Positions 25,729 through 34,607 of a stretch of DNA of 46,503 bases are shown in pieces. The notes under the pieces were generated by a model that searched no databases, was not told where the DNA came from, and saw only the letters and a list, made by a program, of their open reading frames with translations. The position numbers were made by a program, and so were the translations under genes. The DNA comes from Lentisphaerae bacterium RIFOXYC12_FULL_60_16 (GTDB lineage Bacteria; Verrucomicrobiota; Kiritimatiellia; UBA8416; YA12-FULL-60-10). The stretch spans positions 6,581 to 53,083 of the forward strand of contig MHBQ01000156.1 in NCBI GenBank assembly GCA_001803315.1, given 5' to 3'. Within the stretch, counting starts at the first letter, position 1; every line of letters begins with the position of its first letter.

Positions 25729-27292
25729 AGCATCGACCAGGATTCATCCGCAAGCGGATGCAGAGCGGTACGGGGTGGAATGGTCGGACCAGGTGGATGA
25801 TTCCTGGTTGGATCCGGCTCTGGTACAATCGGTTCCCGTCGAATGGGCCAGGCGGAATCTGGCACTTCCCGTGCGTCGGACGAATCGCTTGTATCTGCTC
25901 CTGGCCGATCCGTCAGCCGTACACGCCCAGGATGACATGGCCATCTTGCTCGGTCAGCGGTTGACACCGTTGGCCGCTCCAATGGAAATGGTGCGCCAGG
26001 CCATCGAACGCTGTTATTATCAAGGTGATCATTCGGCTGCTCGTTTCGCTGATGGCCTGTCTCCTTCACCCTCCGAACCGGTTCTGTTGCCGGTATCACG
26101 TGCCAGTGATTTGTTGGAATTGACCGACCAGGCACCGGTGACACAATTCATCAACCTGGTTCTACTCGAAGCGGTCAAGGGTGGAGCTTCTGATGTGCAT
26201 GTTGAACCGTTTGAAACACGGCTTCGCATCCGTTATCGTATCGATGGCATATTGTATGAGAAAGCATCCCCGCCGAAATCCATGGAATTGGCTTTGGTTT
26301 CCCGGCTGAAGGTCATGGCTCACATGGACATTGCCGAGACGCGCCTGCCCCAGGATGGCATGGCACGGGTTAGGGTGGGGGATCGGGAGATCGATATCCG
26401 GGTCTCGACTATTCCCGTGGCCGAAGGGGAACGTGTGGTCCTTCGTTTGTTGAACCGTGATGCGGCGTGGATGCCCTTGACCTCCCTGGGCATGGATGAG
26501 GGACTCTGCCAGCAGTTTAAATCGGCGGTGCGGGCCCCCCACGGCGTGGTCATCGTGTGTGGTCCCACGGGTTCGGGTAAAACGACCACGTTGTATGCCG
26601 CTCTTGACGGGATGGATGCCATGCGCCGGAATATCCTGACCATTGAGGATCCCGTTGAATATCAGTTGCCGGATATCGGGCAAATGCAGGTCAAGCCGAA
26701 AATCGGGTTAACCTTTGCCGCAGGCTTGCGCCATTTGCTGCGGCAGGATCCGGATGTCATACTGGTTGGTGAAATCCGTGATTCCGAGACCGCTGAAATC
26801 GCCATTCGGGCATCCCTGACCGGGCATTTGGTACTGACCACACTCCACACGCAAGACGCTCCCGGTGCCTTCGTACGACTGGTCGATATGGGGATCGAAC
26901 GGTATTTGCTGGCTTCTTCGGTTCGCGCCGTACTGGCGCAACGGTTGGTGCGTTGCCTGTGTCCGGCATGCCGCCACGAGTCTGAACCTTCTGACGAATG
27001 GCGGAGGTTCCGCGCACGCTATGCCGGATCAATGCCGGTTGATCGTTCGGTATGGAACGCATCAGGGTGTGATCGTTGCCTGGAGGGATATCGTGGGCGA
27101 ACGGGGATTTTTGAACTGCTCCTGGTGGATCCTGCCATGCAGGAATACATCCGCCGTGAATCCATAACCGTTGCCGGTGTGCGGGATGGTTCAACCTCCT
27201 ACCGGGACATGACCTTGCGGGAGGATGGACTACGAAAGGTATCGCTTGGGCTGACCTCGCCGGCGGAGTTGCTGGCGGTGTTGGCCGGGTGA
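25718..27292 (+). CDS. gspE: Type II secretion / pilus assembly ATPase GspE
   Basis: 524-residue cytoplasmic ATPase. It has an N-terminal T2SSE-N-like domain and then the core with ASDVHVEPFE and RIDGILYE. These are followed by Walker A GPTGSGKTTT, IEDPVEYQ (Asp box), Walker B DPDVILVGEIRD and HTQDAPG. The Cys pairs CPAC and CDRC form the zinc module. It powers pseudopilus or pilus assembly with the inner-membrane platform GspF. It overlaps the end of gspD by 11 bases. Confidence 0.95.
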   Translation: MIREASTRIHPQADAERYGVEWSDQVDDSWLDPALVQSVPVEWARRNLALPVRRTNRLYLLLADPSAVHAQDDMAILLGQRLTPLAAPMEMVRQAIERCYYQGDHSAARFADGLSPSPSEPVLLPVSRASDLLELTDQAPVTQFINLVLLEAVKGGASDVHVEPFETRLRIRYRIDGILYEKASPPKSMELALVSRLKVMAHMDIAETRLPQDGMARVRVGDREIDIRVSTIPVAEGERVVLRLLNRDAAWMPLTSLGMDEGLCQQFKSAVRAPHGVVIVCGPTGSGKTTTLYAALDGMDAMRRNILTIEDPVEYQLPDIGQMQVKPKIGLTFAAGLRHLLRQDPDVILVGEIRDSETAEIAIRASLTGHLVLTTLHTQDAPGAFVRLVDMGIERYLLASSVRAVLAQRLVRCLCPACRHESEPSDEWRRFRARYAGSMPVDRSVWNASGCDRCLEGYRGRTGIFELLLVDPAMQEYIRRESITVAGVRDGSTSYRDMTLREDGLRKVSLGLTSPAELLAVLAG

Positions 27293-27314
27293 ACCGGGGC
27301 AACCCCGGAACGTT

Positions 27315-28499
27315 ATGCGTACGTTTGAATATGCGGGGTTGGATGCGACCGGGCGTTCCTGTCATGGTTTTGTTGAGGCGGAAAATCCCAAGCAGGCACG
27401 GTCATCACTGGCCCAGGATGGTATCCTGGTTGAGCGCTTGGGATATACCGGCCGCATGGTAAGACTGACAAGGCTTCAAAGGGCAAACTGGTATCGGGCG
27501 CTTGCGGATCTGCTCAACGGTGGTTTCCCGATGCTGAAGGCTTTTGACGTGCTGCAGGAAATGCCGGATTTTATACCGGTTCGGTCACGGATTATTGCCG
27601 TTGCCGATCTGGTGCGGGAAGGGGTGCCGCTTTCCGCAGCCCTGGTGCGCGGGCACATACTCGACAGGCTGGACGAACAAACCGCCTTGAAGGCTGCCGA
27701 ACAATCCGGCCATCTCCCCCGCATGTTGCATGAACTTGCCGGGTTTCTTGAACAGCAGGAATCCCTGCAGGAACGTGTAAAATCGGCTCTGCTTTACCCC
27801 GCCGTGGTCTTGGTAGCGGGGATTGCCGTGGCCGTCCTTCAGTTGGGATATCTCCTGCCGCGGACCCGGATGCTCCTGCCGTCCGGACAACCGCTTCCAA
27901 CCTATACCGCCTGGGTCATGGCGATCGGATCTGCATTACGTAACTGGGGATGGATCGGTTTGGTGATAACGGTTGTGGCGGGAACCGCTGCATACCGCAT
28001 GGTACGCCAATCGTCGGATCTGCGGTTACGGCTTGATCGTTTCTGGTTGGATGGTTGGTTGACGCGACGGGGGGTGCGGTTGTTGGTCAATACCCGTTTT
28101 GCCCGTACCCTGGGTGTTTTGTTGCATGGTGGCATCCCCGTTGAAGAAGCCATGACACTGGCCGGGCAGTCAACCGGTAACACCTGGGTTGGGAAAAAAT
28201 CGGAAGTAGCCGCCCAGGCCGTCCGACAGGGACTGCGCCTGTCGGAATCCTTGCGATTGATTCCCGGGTTGAGCGGCCTGGTGGTCGGGTACGTTGCCAT
28301 TGGGGAGGCCTCCGGCAGCCTTGCTGAACGCCTTCATGCAGCGGCGGACCGTTGTTCGTCCGACTGGGACCGGTATGTAACCCGCCGACTGGGGCTTGTC
28401 GCCCCCTTGCTGATCCTCATGGTCGGTATTTTTGTGCTGGGTATCGCCATCGCCGTTTTGCTGCCGATGCTATCGGTGTCACAGCATCTTGTACCGTAA
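27315..28499 (+). CDS. gspF: Type II secretion / pilus inner-membrane platform GspF
   Basis: 394-residue protein with two homologous cytoplasmic domains, each ending in membrane helices. The marks are MRTFEYAGLDATGRSCHGFVEAE at the start, GVPLSAAL, AAEQSGHLPRMLHEL, and the repeat FARTLGVLLHGGIPVEEAM...AIGEASGSLAERL. The last helix is the hydrophobic LILMVGIFVLGIAIAVLLPML. It completes the core secretion trio; the pseudopilins are not in the window. It is convergent with the PHP gene, eight bases apart. Confidence 0.94.
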   Translation: MRTFEYAGLDATGRSCHGFVEAENPKQARSSLAQDGILVERLGYTGRMVRLTRLQRANWYRALADLLNGGFPMLKAFDVLQEMPDFIPVRSRIIAVADLVREGVPLSAALVRGHILDRLDEQTALKAAEQSGHLPRMLHELAGFLEQQESLQERVKSALLYPAVVLVAGIAVAVLQLGYLLPRTRMLLPSGQPLPTYTAWVMAIGSALRNWGWIGLVITVVAGTAAYRMVRQSSDLRLRLDRFWLDGWLTRRGVRLLVNTRFARTLGVLLHGGIPVEEAMTLAGQSTGNTWVGKKSEVAAQAVRQGLRLSESLRLIPGLSGLVVGYVAIGEASGSLAERLHAAADRCSSDWDRYVTRRLGLVAPLLILMVGIFVLGIAIAVLLPMLSVSQHLVP

Positions 28500-28507
28500 A
28501 TCGACAA

Positions 28508-29308
28508 TCAGCCGGGTAATGGATGGCGGGTGGCGATACGGTTTTGGTAACGGACATAGTGCCGGTAGCCGGCCTGTCGTGCACACGCCACCGCCTGGTT
28601 GAAGGCGAAACCAACCTCCTCTGGTGCATGGGAGTCGGATCCGAAGACAATGGGAATCTCCCGTTGATAGGCCCGGTGGAGTATGGGCAGCGCGGGGTAC
28701 ATTTCGCCAACCGGTTTGCGCAGCCCGGAGGTGTTGATCTCGATGGCCATACCGGCCGCTGCAATACGGTCCAGCGCCGGTTCCGCTAATGCAACCGTTT
28801 GATCGGGTGCGGGTTGATGGCCGAATTTCTTGGTCACATCCAGATGACCGACGATGTCGTATAAGCGGGTGTCGGCCATGCCGGCTATCAATTTGAAGTA
28901 ATGCCGCCAGGTGTCGACCAGGTTTACCTGGTCCCATTGCCCCGCATACAGGGGATTGTCAAAACCCCAGGCGCCGAGGTAATGAACCGAGCCGATGATC
29001 AGGTCAAAATTTTGTCGGGGAAGCCATTCCCGGAGGTGGGATTCGCATCCCGGATAGTAATCCGCTTCAATGCCGAAGCGGACCGGTACGGAATGTGATG
29101 TTGCCATCAGTTCGTTGAACATGGCCCGGTAGGTGGGGTAGTCGTCGGGGCTCATGCGATTATCAGGATCGTAACCGTCCGGGGCCGGCATATGATCGGC
29201 CAGGCAGATTTCCGGGATGCCGTTGCGGCGGGCAGTTTCGCGGTAATCCCGTGGATGCCCGATGGCATGGTGGCATAAATAAGTGTGAATATGGCAATCT
29301 GGAACCAT
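28508..29308 (-). CDS. PHP-domain histidinol-phosphatase-like protein
   Basis: 266-residue PHP metal-dependent phosphoesterase. Metal ligands appear in DCHIHTYLCHHAIG, LADHMPAP, FGIEADYYPG, IIGSVHYLG, YDIVGHLDVTKKFG and FGSDSHAPEEVG. The order and ELMATSHSVPVRFGIEAD fit HisJ-type histidinol-phosphate phosphatases, but related PHP proteins act on other phosphates. No histidine synthesis genes lie nearby, so the substrate is open. It is transcribed divergently from lpxK across 222 bases. Confidence 0.85.
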   Translation of the reverse strand: MVPDCHIHTYLCHHAIGHPRDYRETARRNGIPEICLADHMPAPDGYDPDNRMSPDDYPTYRAMFNELMATSHSVPVRFGIEADYYPGCESHLREWLPRQNFDLIIGSVHYLGAWGFDNPLYAGQWDQVNLVDTWRHYFKLIAGMADTRLYDIVGHLDVTKKFGHQPAPDQTVALAEPALDRIAAAGMAIEINTSGLRKPVGEMYPALPILHRAYQREIPIVFGSDSHAPEEVGFAFNQAVACARQAGYRHYVRYQNRIATRHPLPG

Positions 29309-29530
29309 AACGATTCATCCCTCGAAACTTCAGGTTTGGCACATGCGGAGAACGTGGTGCGAATCCTTCATCCGATTGAACCCCGTGATGATAGCCTCCG
29401 GCCGGGGTACTGTCAAAACCGCAGTCGAGGAAGCCGCCGCTCGACAAGCTGACGGGTGCCATCTAGGATACCGGCATGTGTATGTTTCTGACGTTCGGTT
29501 TGTAACCGTGAAGAAGGCGAAGCAGGAATC
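29309..29530. other. Divergent intergenic region between the PHP gene and lpxK
   Basis: These 222 bases separate the leftward PHP gene from the rightward lpxK gene and must hold at least one promoter. I see no convincing -35/-10 pair, no hairpin with a T-run, and no conserved small gene. Confidence 0.5.
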
Positions 29531-30742
29531 ATGTGGCAACAACAATTGGAACGTATTGAACGGTACCTGGTGGTATTGATTCAACGGAAAGGTTCGTCCC
29601 GGAACCGTGCGTTCAGGGTTCGGGTGCTTTTGCTATGTCTCAGCCAGCTTTCCCATCTATATCGGCTGATCATCCAGGCACGGCATTATCTCTATAATCG
29701 GGGTATCTTACGTCATCACACACTTGGCTGCCAGGTGATCAGTGTCGGGAACCTTACGGTAGGGGGCACGGGCAAGACGCCGGTGGTTGAGTTGTTTGCC
29801 CGTGAACTTCAGTTTGCGGGCCGCAAGGTAGCCATTTTAAGCCGGGGTTACAAGAAAGCTGAACCGGTCTGGAGTCAGCGCATGCTGGACCGTCTCTTGT
29901 TCCGTGAATGGCGTCGGCCCCCCCGTGTGGTTTCGGATGGAAGGCAGTTGCTGCTGGATTCCGCCATGAGCGGGGATGAACCGTACATGCTGGCATCCAA
30001 TCTTCCGGAGGTTGCCGTTTTGGTTGACAAAGACCGTGTCAAAAGCGGTCGCTATGCCATTAACCGCTTTGGATCAGACACTTTGATTCTCGATGATGGG
30101 TTCCAATACCTGGCGCTGCGCCCTCGCGTCCAGGTGGTGCTGGTGGACCGCACCAATCCGTTTGGTAACGAACGGGTTCTTCCCCGGGGGTTGCTTCGCG
30201 AACCGGTTTCCAATATCCGCCGTGCCGATGTAATATTGATAACCAAATCCGAACGCGGTGGGAACGAGGCCCTCAAGGTGCGTTTGCGCCATATGAATCC
30301 CCGTGCCGAATTGATCGAATGCCGTCATAAACCGAATCACCTTCAGGATGTGTTCGGACAGGGGCGTCGTGAATTGGAGTGGCTGAAAGGCAAGCGCGTC
30401 GTTGCGGTTTCGGGAATTGCCGTTCCAACCGGCTTTGAGCGTGAAATCCAACGCATGGGTGGACGATTGTTATCCCGCATCCGATTCGCCGATCATCATC
30501 GCTACAGTCAGCAGGAAGTGATCGACCTGATTAACTATGCGCGTCAACGCGGGGCGGATGCCATCGTAACGACGGAAAAGGATGCGGTCCGTTTCCCGAA
30601 GCTGGACCGGCTGGATGTCCGGGTTTATTATTTGCGCGTTGATATCGAATTATTGAGTGGAGCAGAGGATTTCAGGGCCTGCATCAACCGGATTTGTTTT
30701 CGTACCGATACGGTTCTCCCGGGTTTGAAGCCGGCGTTATGA
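29531..30742 (+). CDS. lpxK: Tetraacyldisaccharide 4'-kinase
   Basis: Phosphorylates the 4' position of the lipid A precursor at the inner membrane. The P-loop reads [18 protein letters not shown], followed by [43 protein letters not shown] and [12 protein letters not shown]. At 403 residues it is longer than the usual ~330. The P-loop starts near residue 71 rather than about 45, so the N-terminal helical anchor is extended. A CAGGAA site precedes the ATG. Confidence 0.93.
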   Translation: MWQQQLERIERYLVVLIQRKGSSRNRAFRVRVLLLCLSQLSHLYRLIIQARHYLYNRGILRHHTLGCQVISVGNLTVGGTGKTPVVELFARELQFAGRKVAILSRGYKKAEPVWSQRMLDRLLFREWRRPPRVVSDGRQLLLDSAMSGDEPYMLASNLPEVAVLVDKDRVKSGRYAINRFGSDTLILDDGFQYLALRPRVQVVLVDRTNPFGNERVLPRGLLREPVSNIRRADVILITKSERGGNEALKVRLRHMNPRAELIECRHKPNHLQDVFGQGRRELEWLKGKRVVAVSGIAVPTGFEREIQRMGGRLLSRIRFADHHRYSQQEVIDLINYARQRGADAIVTTEKDAVRFPKLDRLDVRVYYLRVDIELLSGAEDFRACINRICFRTDTVLPGLKPAL

Positions 30743-30756
30743 GAGGTTGATCAACC

Positions 30757-31767
30757 ATGAACGGCCCGCTGCTTATCAGTTCGGTAAATTGGCTGGGTGA
30801 TGCCGTCATGACACTTCCGGCATTGACCGCCTATCGAACGTCCTATCCGGATTCACCGGTAACCCTGTTGATCAAACCGGCCATGACGTCGTTCTGGTCC
30901 CTGGTGGATCCCGGGCTGGATCAGGTTGTGATGGAAGCGGGTCTGATCGGGCAGGTTCGAAGTGCCCTACGGTTGCGTCAACGTCGTTATGTCCGGGCGT
31001 TTATTCTTCCCAATTCATTTCGTTCTGCCTGGATACCGTTTTTGGCCGGGATTCCGCTCCGACGTGGTGTTCGTGGTCATTTCAGGAGCATCATGTTTAC
31101 CCACGTGGTGGATTTGCCACCGGTTCGCATGCATCAGGCGTACGAATATTTTCACATTATGGGACTCGATATGCCCCGAGACCCTTTATTGCTTCCGCGT
31201 TTGCATATTCCAGCGCATGCCGTTACGCGGGCGTCTGAATGGATGCGGGGGAGCAATCATTGGATCGGCATGATTCCCGGAGCCGCGCGTGGACCCTCCA
31301 AGCGTTGGCCGGCGGAATCTTTCATCGATGCCGGACGGCAACTCATTCATCGGACGAACGCCTCCCTGCTACTGCTGGGAACCGTTGCAGAATCCATGTT
31401 ATGCGGCCAGATTGCCACGGGTATCGGACCGCGGGCATTGAATCTGGCCGGTAAAACCACACTGATTGATCTGGCCGCTGTGTTGGGACGGTGCCGGGTT
31501 GTTGTTGCCAACGACAGTGGCGGCATGCATCTGGCAGCTGCTGTCGGGTGCCGGTTGGTTGCCCTGTTCGGCATAACGGATCCTGTCCGGACCGGTCCCC
31601 TCGGTAATGGCCATGTGGTGATACAACCTCCGGGGGTCCAGGTGGACCGGAAAATCGCACGTCAATCGGTTCAAGCACGGGATGTGCTGCATCGCATTCA
31701 TCCCGATCAGGTGGTGGGTGCCGTTCTTGCGCACCTTCAATCCCGAGATGCGAATTTCCTTGGATAG
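30757..31767 (+). CDS. waaF: ADP-heptose--LPS heptosyltransferase (WaaF-like)
   Basis: GT-B glycosyltransferase of family 9, 336 residues. It opens LLISSVNWLGDAVMTLPAL, the lipid-side acceptor loop. The ADP-heptose site is visible in GMIPGAARGPSKRWPAE, ALNLAGKTTLIDLAAVL and VVANDSGGMHLAAAVG. The match is closest to heptosyltransferase II. It adds heptose to the LPS inner core at the cytoplasmic face. It follows lpxK by 14 bases and precedes murJ. Confidence 0.9.
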   Translation: MNGPLLISSVNWLGDAVMTLPALTAYRTSYPDSPVTLLIKPAMTSFWSLVDPGLDQVVMEAGLIGQVRSALRLRQRRYVRAFILPNSFRSAWIPFLAGIPLRRGVRGHFRSIMFTHVVDLPPVRMHQAYEYFHIMGLDMPRDPLLLPRLHIPAHAVTRASEWMRGSNHWIGMIPGAARGPSKRWPAESFIDAGRQLIHRTNASLLLLGTVAESMLCGQIATGIGPRALNLAGKTTLIDLAAVLGRCRVVVANDSGGMHLAAAVGCRLVALFGITDPVRTGPLGNGHVVIQPPGVQVDRKIARQSVQARDVLHRIHPDQVVGAVLAHLQSRDANFLG

Positions 31768-31786
31768 CGTTGAAGACAGGGATCAC

Positions 31787-33403
31787 ATGAAGTCAAATGG
31801 TACGGTTCGTTTCGCCGCCCTGGTTGGCGGTTTGACACTGCTAAGCCGTATTCTGGGCGTGGTACGCCAGATCCTTATGGGTGCGCTTTTTGGGACGAGC
31901 CTGTTTCATTCGGCTTTTGTCGTTGCCTTTCGCATACCCAACCTTTTCAGACGTTTGTTTGGGGAGGGTGCTTTATCCGCCGCCTTGATACCCGTTTATG
32001 CCGAAGTGCTTCACAAGGAGGGAAGCCGGGAGGCTAACGTTTTGGCGGCACGGGTCATGATTCTCGTGACGGGAGTGCTGCTTTTGATCACCGGGGTGGG
32101 GATGGGGGTCTGTGAGTTGTATATGCGTCACGGACAGCCTGGAATCCGGACAGCGGCTGTTATTCCACTCCTGCAGATCATGTTGCCCTATGGGGTGTTT
32201 ATCTGCCTGGTGGCCCTGTGCATGGCAGTTCTAAATTCAAACCATCGATTTGGCGTTCCCGCTTTTACGCCGGTTCTCCTGAATCTGATTTGGATTGCCG
32301 TATTGATCGGTATTTGTCCCTGGATTGACCCTGCACCCGAAATACGGATCCGAGCGGTTGCTTGGGGAATCCTGTCGGCAGGGATCATACAATTGATGAT
32401 CCAATATCCTGCCTTGAAAGCCGTGGGTTTCAATCTGTCCTGGCCTCGCCCCTTGTGGGGGGATGCGCGGTTGCACAAGGTGCTGATGCTCATGGGGCCT
32501 GTTGCCGTGGGTATGGGTGCTTACCAACTCAACGTCCTGATTGATGGGGTTCTGGCTCTTTGGGTGGCACCCTGGGCTCCGGCAGCATTATCCTTTGCCG
32601 AATTGATCGTCTATCTGCCGCTCGGTTTGTTTGGAACGTCAATGGGAACGGTCCTGCTGCCGGCCTTTTCACACCATGTTGCCCGTTCCGATCTGCCGGC
32701 ACTGCGGATCACGCTCCAACAAGCCATTCGGGTCATGGTCTTTTTTGCACTCCCGGCGTCCATCGGTCTCACGGTCCTGGCAGAACCGGTTATCCGGTTG
32801 CTGTATGAATGGAAGGGTGCCCGGTTTGATGCTGAATCCACCATTCAATCCGCCCGGGCCCTGCTGTGGTACGCTCCCGGTATTGTGTGTTTCGGCATGA
32901 ATAAATTGTGGCATCCGGTTTTTTACGCCATGAAAGACCCGGTCACCCCGATCCGGATCGGTTTGCGCATGGTCGGGTTGAACTTCGTGTTGAACCTGTT
33001 GTTTATCATCACGTGGCCGGATGGTTATCGTCATGCCGGACTGGCTGCCGCTACGACTTTAACCGCCGGAATCGAATCAGTCCTGCTGGCCGTTATCGTC
33101 CTGCGTCGTGTCGGGCATGATGGGTTTGGGTTGGTCGGACGGAGCCTGTCCCGTATGTTGGTGGCGGGTATTATCATGGGGGTGGTTATTGCCCTTGTCG
33201 GGGACGGGTTACAGCACCCTGCCTCCTTGTGGCCATGGGGTGACAAGGCCTGGCAGTTGTTCAGCCTGTCCGTTACGATCGGGGCGGGAATCACCGTTTA
33301 CGTTTTAGCCAGTATTTTGCTTTGCCGGGATGTCTGGCAGGAGCTTCGTGGCCGCCATGTGCAACCCTCACCGGACCGGTCGTGTGGACCTGACGGCGTT
33401 TAA
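31787..33403 (+). CDS. murJ: Lipid II flippase MurJ (MviN)
   Basis: 538 residues with about 14 hydrophobic helices. The signature N-terminus is TLLSRILGVVRQILMGALFG, followed by FRIPNLFRRLFGEGALSAALIPVYAEVL, and later QLNVLIDGVLALWVAPWAPAALSFAE. It flips lipid II across the inner membrane for cell-wall synthesis. The ATG at 31787 is preferred because it starts just before the first helix; in-frame ATGs upstream lie inside waaF. The last four bases overlap the convergent rhaM gene. Confidence 0.94.
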   Translation: MKSNGTVRFAALVGGLTLLSRILGVVRQILMGALFGTSLFHSAFVVAFRIPNLFRRLFGEGALSAALIPVYAEVLHKEGSREANVLAARVMILVTGVLLLITGVGMGVCELYMRHGQPGIRTAAVIPLLQIMLPYGVFICLVALCMAVLNSNHRFGVPAFTPVLLNLIWIAVLIGICPWIDPAPEIRIRAVAWGILSAGIIQLMIQYPALKAVGFNLSWPRPLWGDARLHKVLMLMGPVAVGMGAYQLNVLIDGVLALWVAPWAPAALSFAELIVYLPLGLFGTSMGTVLLPAFSHHVARSDLPALRITLQQAIRVMVFFALPASIGLTVLAEPVIRLLYEWKGARFDAESTIQSARALLWYAPGIVCFGMNKLWHPVFYAMKDPVTPIRIGLRMVGLNFVLNLLFIITWPDGYRHAGLAAATTLTAGIESVLLAVIVLRRVGHDGFGLVGRSLSRMLVAGIIMGVVIALVGDGLQHPASLWPWGDKAWQLFSLSVTIGAGITVYVLASILLCRDVWQELRGRHVQPSPDRSCGPDGV

Positions 33404-33714
33404 TCCATGTGGAACACTTCACGCAACGCAAGGGAAACCGGACTGGCATCTGCATGGGTTTCCATCAGTGGTTTCATGTGTATCCACCATTTCCGGCAGA
33501 TTGCTGTCGACGCGATGGCGTTCCAGCGGTTCTCATCCTCGATCTCAACGTACCCGAAGAGTTGCCGGGTTTCCGGATGAAGAAAAATGGAATACCGGTG
33601 TGCGCCATGGGCTTTCAAGGTTGATTCCAATTCCTGCCAGATCGGGTTGTGCCGCTTTTCGTAATCAGATTCCTGTCCCGCGTATACCTGCATGACGAAT
33701 GCTTTGCGTATCAT
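33400..33714 (-). CDS. rhaM: L-rhamnose mutarotase family protein
   Basis: 104-residue dimeric alpha+beta barrel. It starts MIRKAFVMQVYAGQESDYEKRH with the active-site His, and has GAHRYSIFLHPETRQLFGYVEIED and CRKWWIHMKPLMET, all typical of RhaM/YiiL. The enzyme interconverts the alpha and beta anomers of L-rhamnose. The start at 33714 follows GGAGGATGTTCA, an excellent ribosome site; a longer in-frame start at 33834 is not supported. No other rhamnose genes are near. Confidence 0.9.
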   Translation of the reverse strand: MIRKAFVMQVYAGQESDYEKRHNPIWQELESTLKAHGAHRYSIFLHPETRQLFGYVEIEDENRWNAIASTAICRKWWIHMKPLMETHADASPVSLALREVFHMD

Positions 33715-33832
33715 TGAACATCCTCCTGCTACCACCCTAGCAATGAATCCTCTGGTTTCCAAGCAGGTTGTAGTTGAGATGGAACGCAACACCCCGTAGA
33801 GTGGTTCGGGTGTAGATATGGGGAGGGTGATC

Positions 33833-34417
33833 ATGCGTCCCGAAAATCAAAAAAGACGGGTGGCGTTATTGGTCCGCCAATTATTGCAGGCGTTGGGGGA
33901 GGATATAACGCGCGAAGGACTCCATAAAACCCCTCAACGGGTGGCGGAATCGCTCTTATTCCTGACCGGTGGCGTAAACCAGAACCCACGGCGGGTGATT
34001 AACGGGGCCGTGTTCCGTTCGCACGCCAATAACATGATCATTGTGCGTAACATTGAAGTCTACAGTTTATGTGAGCATCATCTGTTACCGTTTTATGGTC
34101 GATGCCATGTCGGGTATATTGCCAGCAAGAAAGTTCTGGGTGTCAGCAAGATTGCGCGACTGGTCGATTGTTTTGCGCGACGTTTGCAAATCCAGGAGCG
34201 TTTGACAGCCCAGTTGGCGGATGAGATCCGTCGTGCCGTGAACGCAGAAGGCGTGGGGGTTGTTATGGAGTGCCGCCATTTGTGCATGATGATGCGCGGT
34301 GTGGAGAAGCAGAATTCGATCATGACAACGTCCTCGGTGCTGGGGAGTTTTCATGATGATGCCCGTACACGGGCAGAATTCATGAATCTGATCCAAAACG
34401 GTGAGAATGTGGGGTAA
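33833..34417 (+). CDS. folE: GTP cyclohydrolase I
   Basis: Converts GTP to dihydroneopterin triphosphate, the first step of folate synthesis. 194 residues. Zinc and active-site residues lie in SLCEHHLLPFYG and ECRHLCMMMRGVEKQNS, and the loop VLGVSKIARLVDCFARRLQIQE is also typical. The ATG at 33833 has GGGAGG six bases before it; an upstream ATG at 33818 lies before that site and would waste it. It is divergent from rhaM. Confidence 0.95.
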   Translation: MRPENQKRRVALLVRQLLQALGEDITREGLHKTPQRVAESLLFLTGGVNQNPRRVINGAVFRSHANNMIIVRNIEVYSLCEHHLLPFYGRCHVGYIASKKVLGVSKIARLVDCFARRLQIQERLTAQLADEIRRAVNAEGVGVVMECRHLCMMMRGVEKQNSIMTTSSVLGSFHDDARTRAEFMNLIQNGENVG

Positions 34418-34441
34418 TGGACGGGATGGGTCGGTTTTATT

Positions 34442-34517
<76 letters not shown>

Positions 34518-34607
34518 ACGGGATGCACGGCCTGCAAAACGCCGAAACTCATAACATCCGGGAGGCATCCCTGTCAATTCGTGATTCTCTTTTCACCGAG
34601 AATGCCA

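Noticed and set aside
29343-29579. 78-codon frame before lpxK
   Set aside because: It overlaps the lpxK start in another frame and shows no domain or good start site.
34520-34571. GGGATGC/GCATCCC inverted repeat near tRNA-Ala
   Set aside because: Seven bases with a 38-base spacer and no T-run; too weak to call a terminator.
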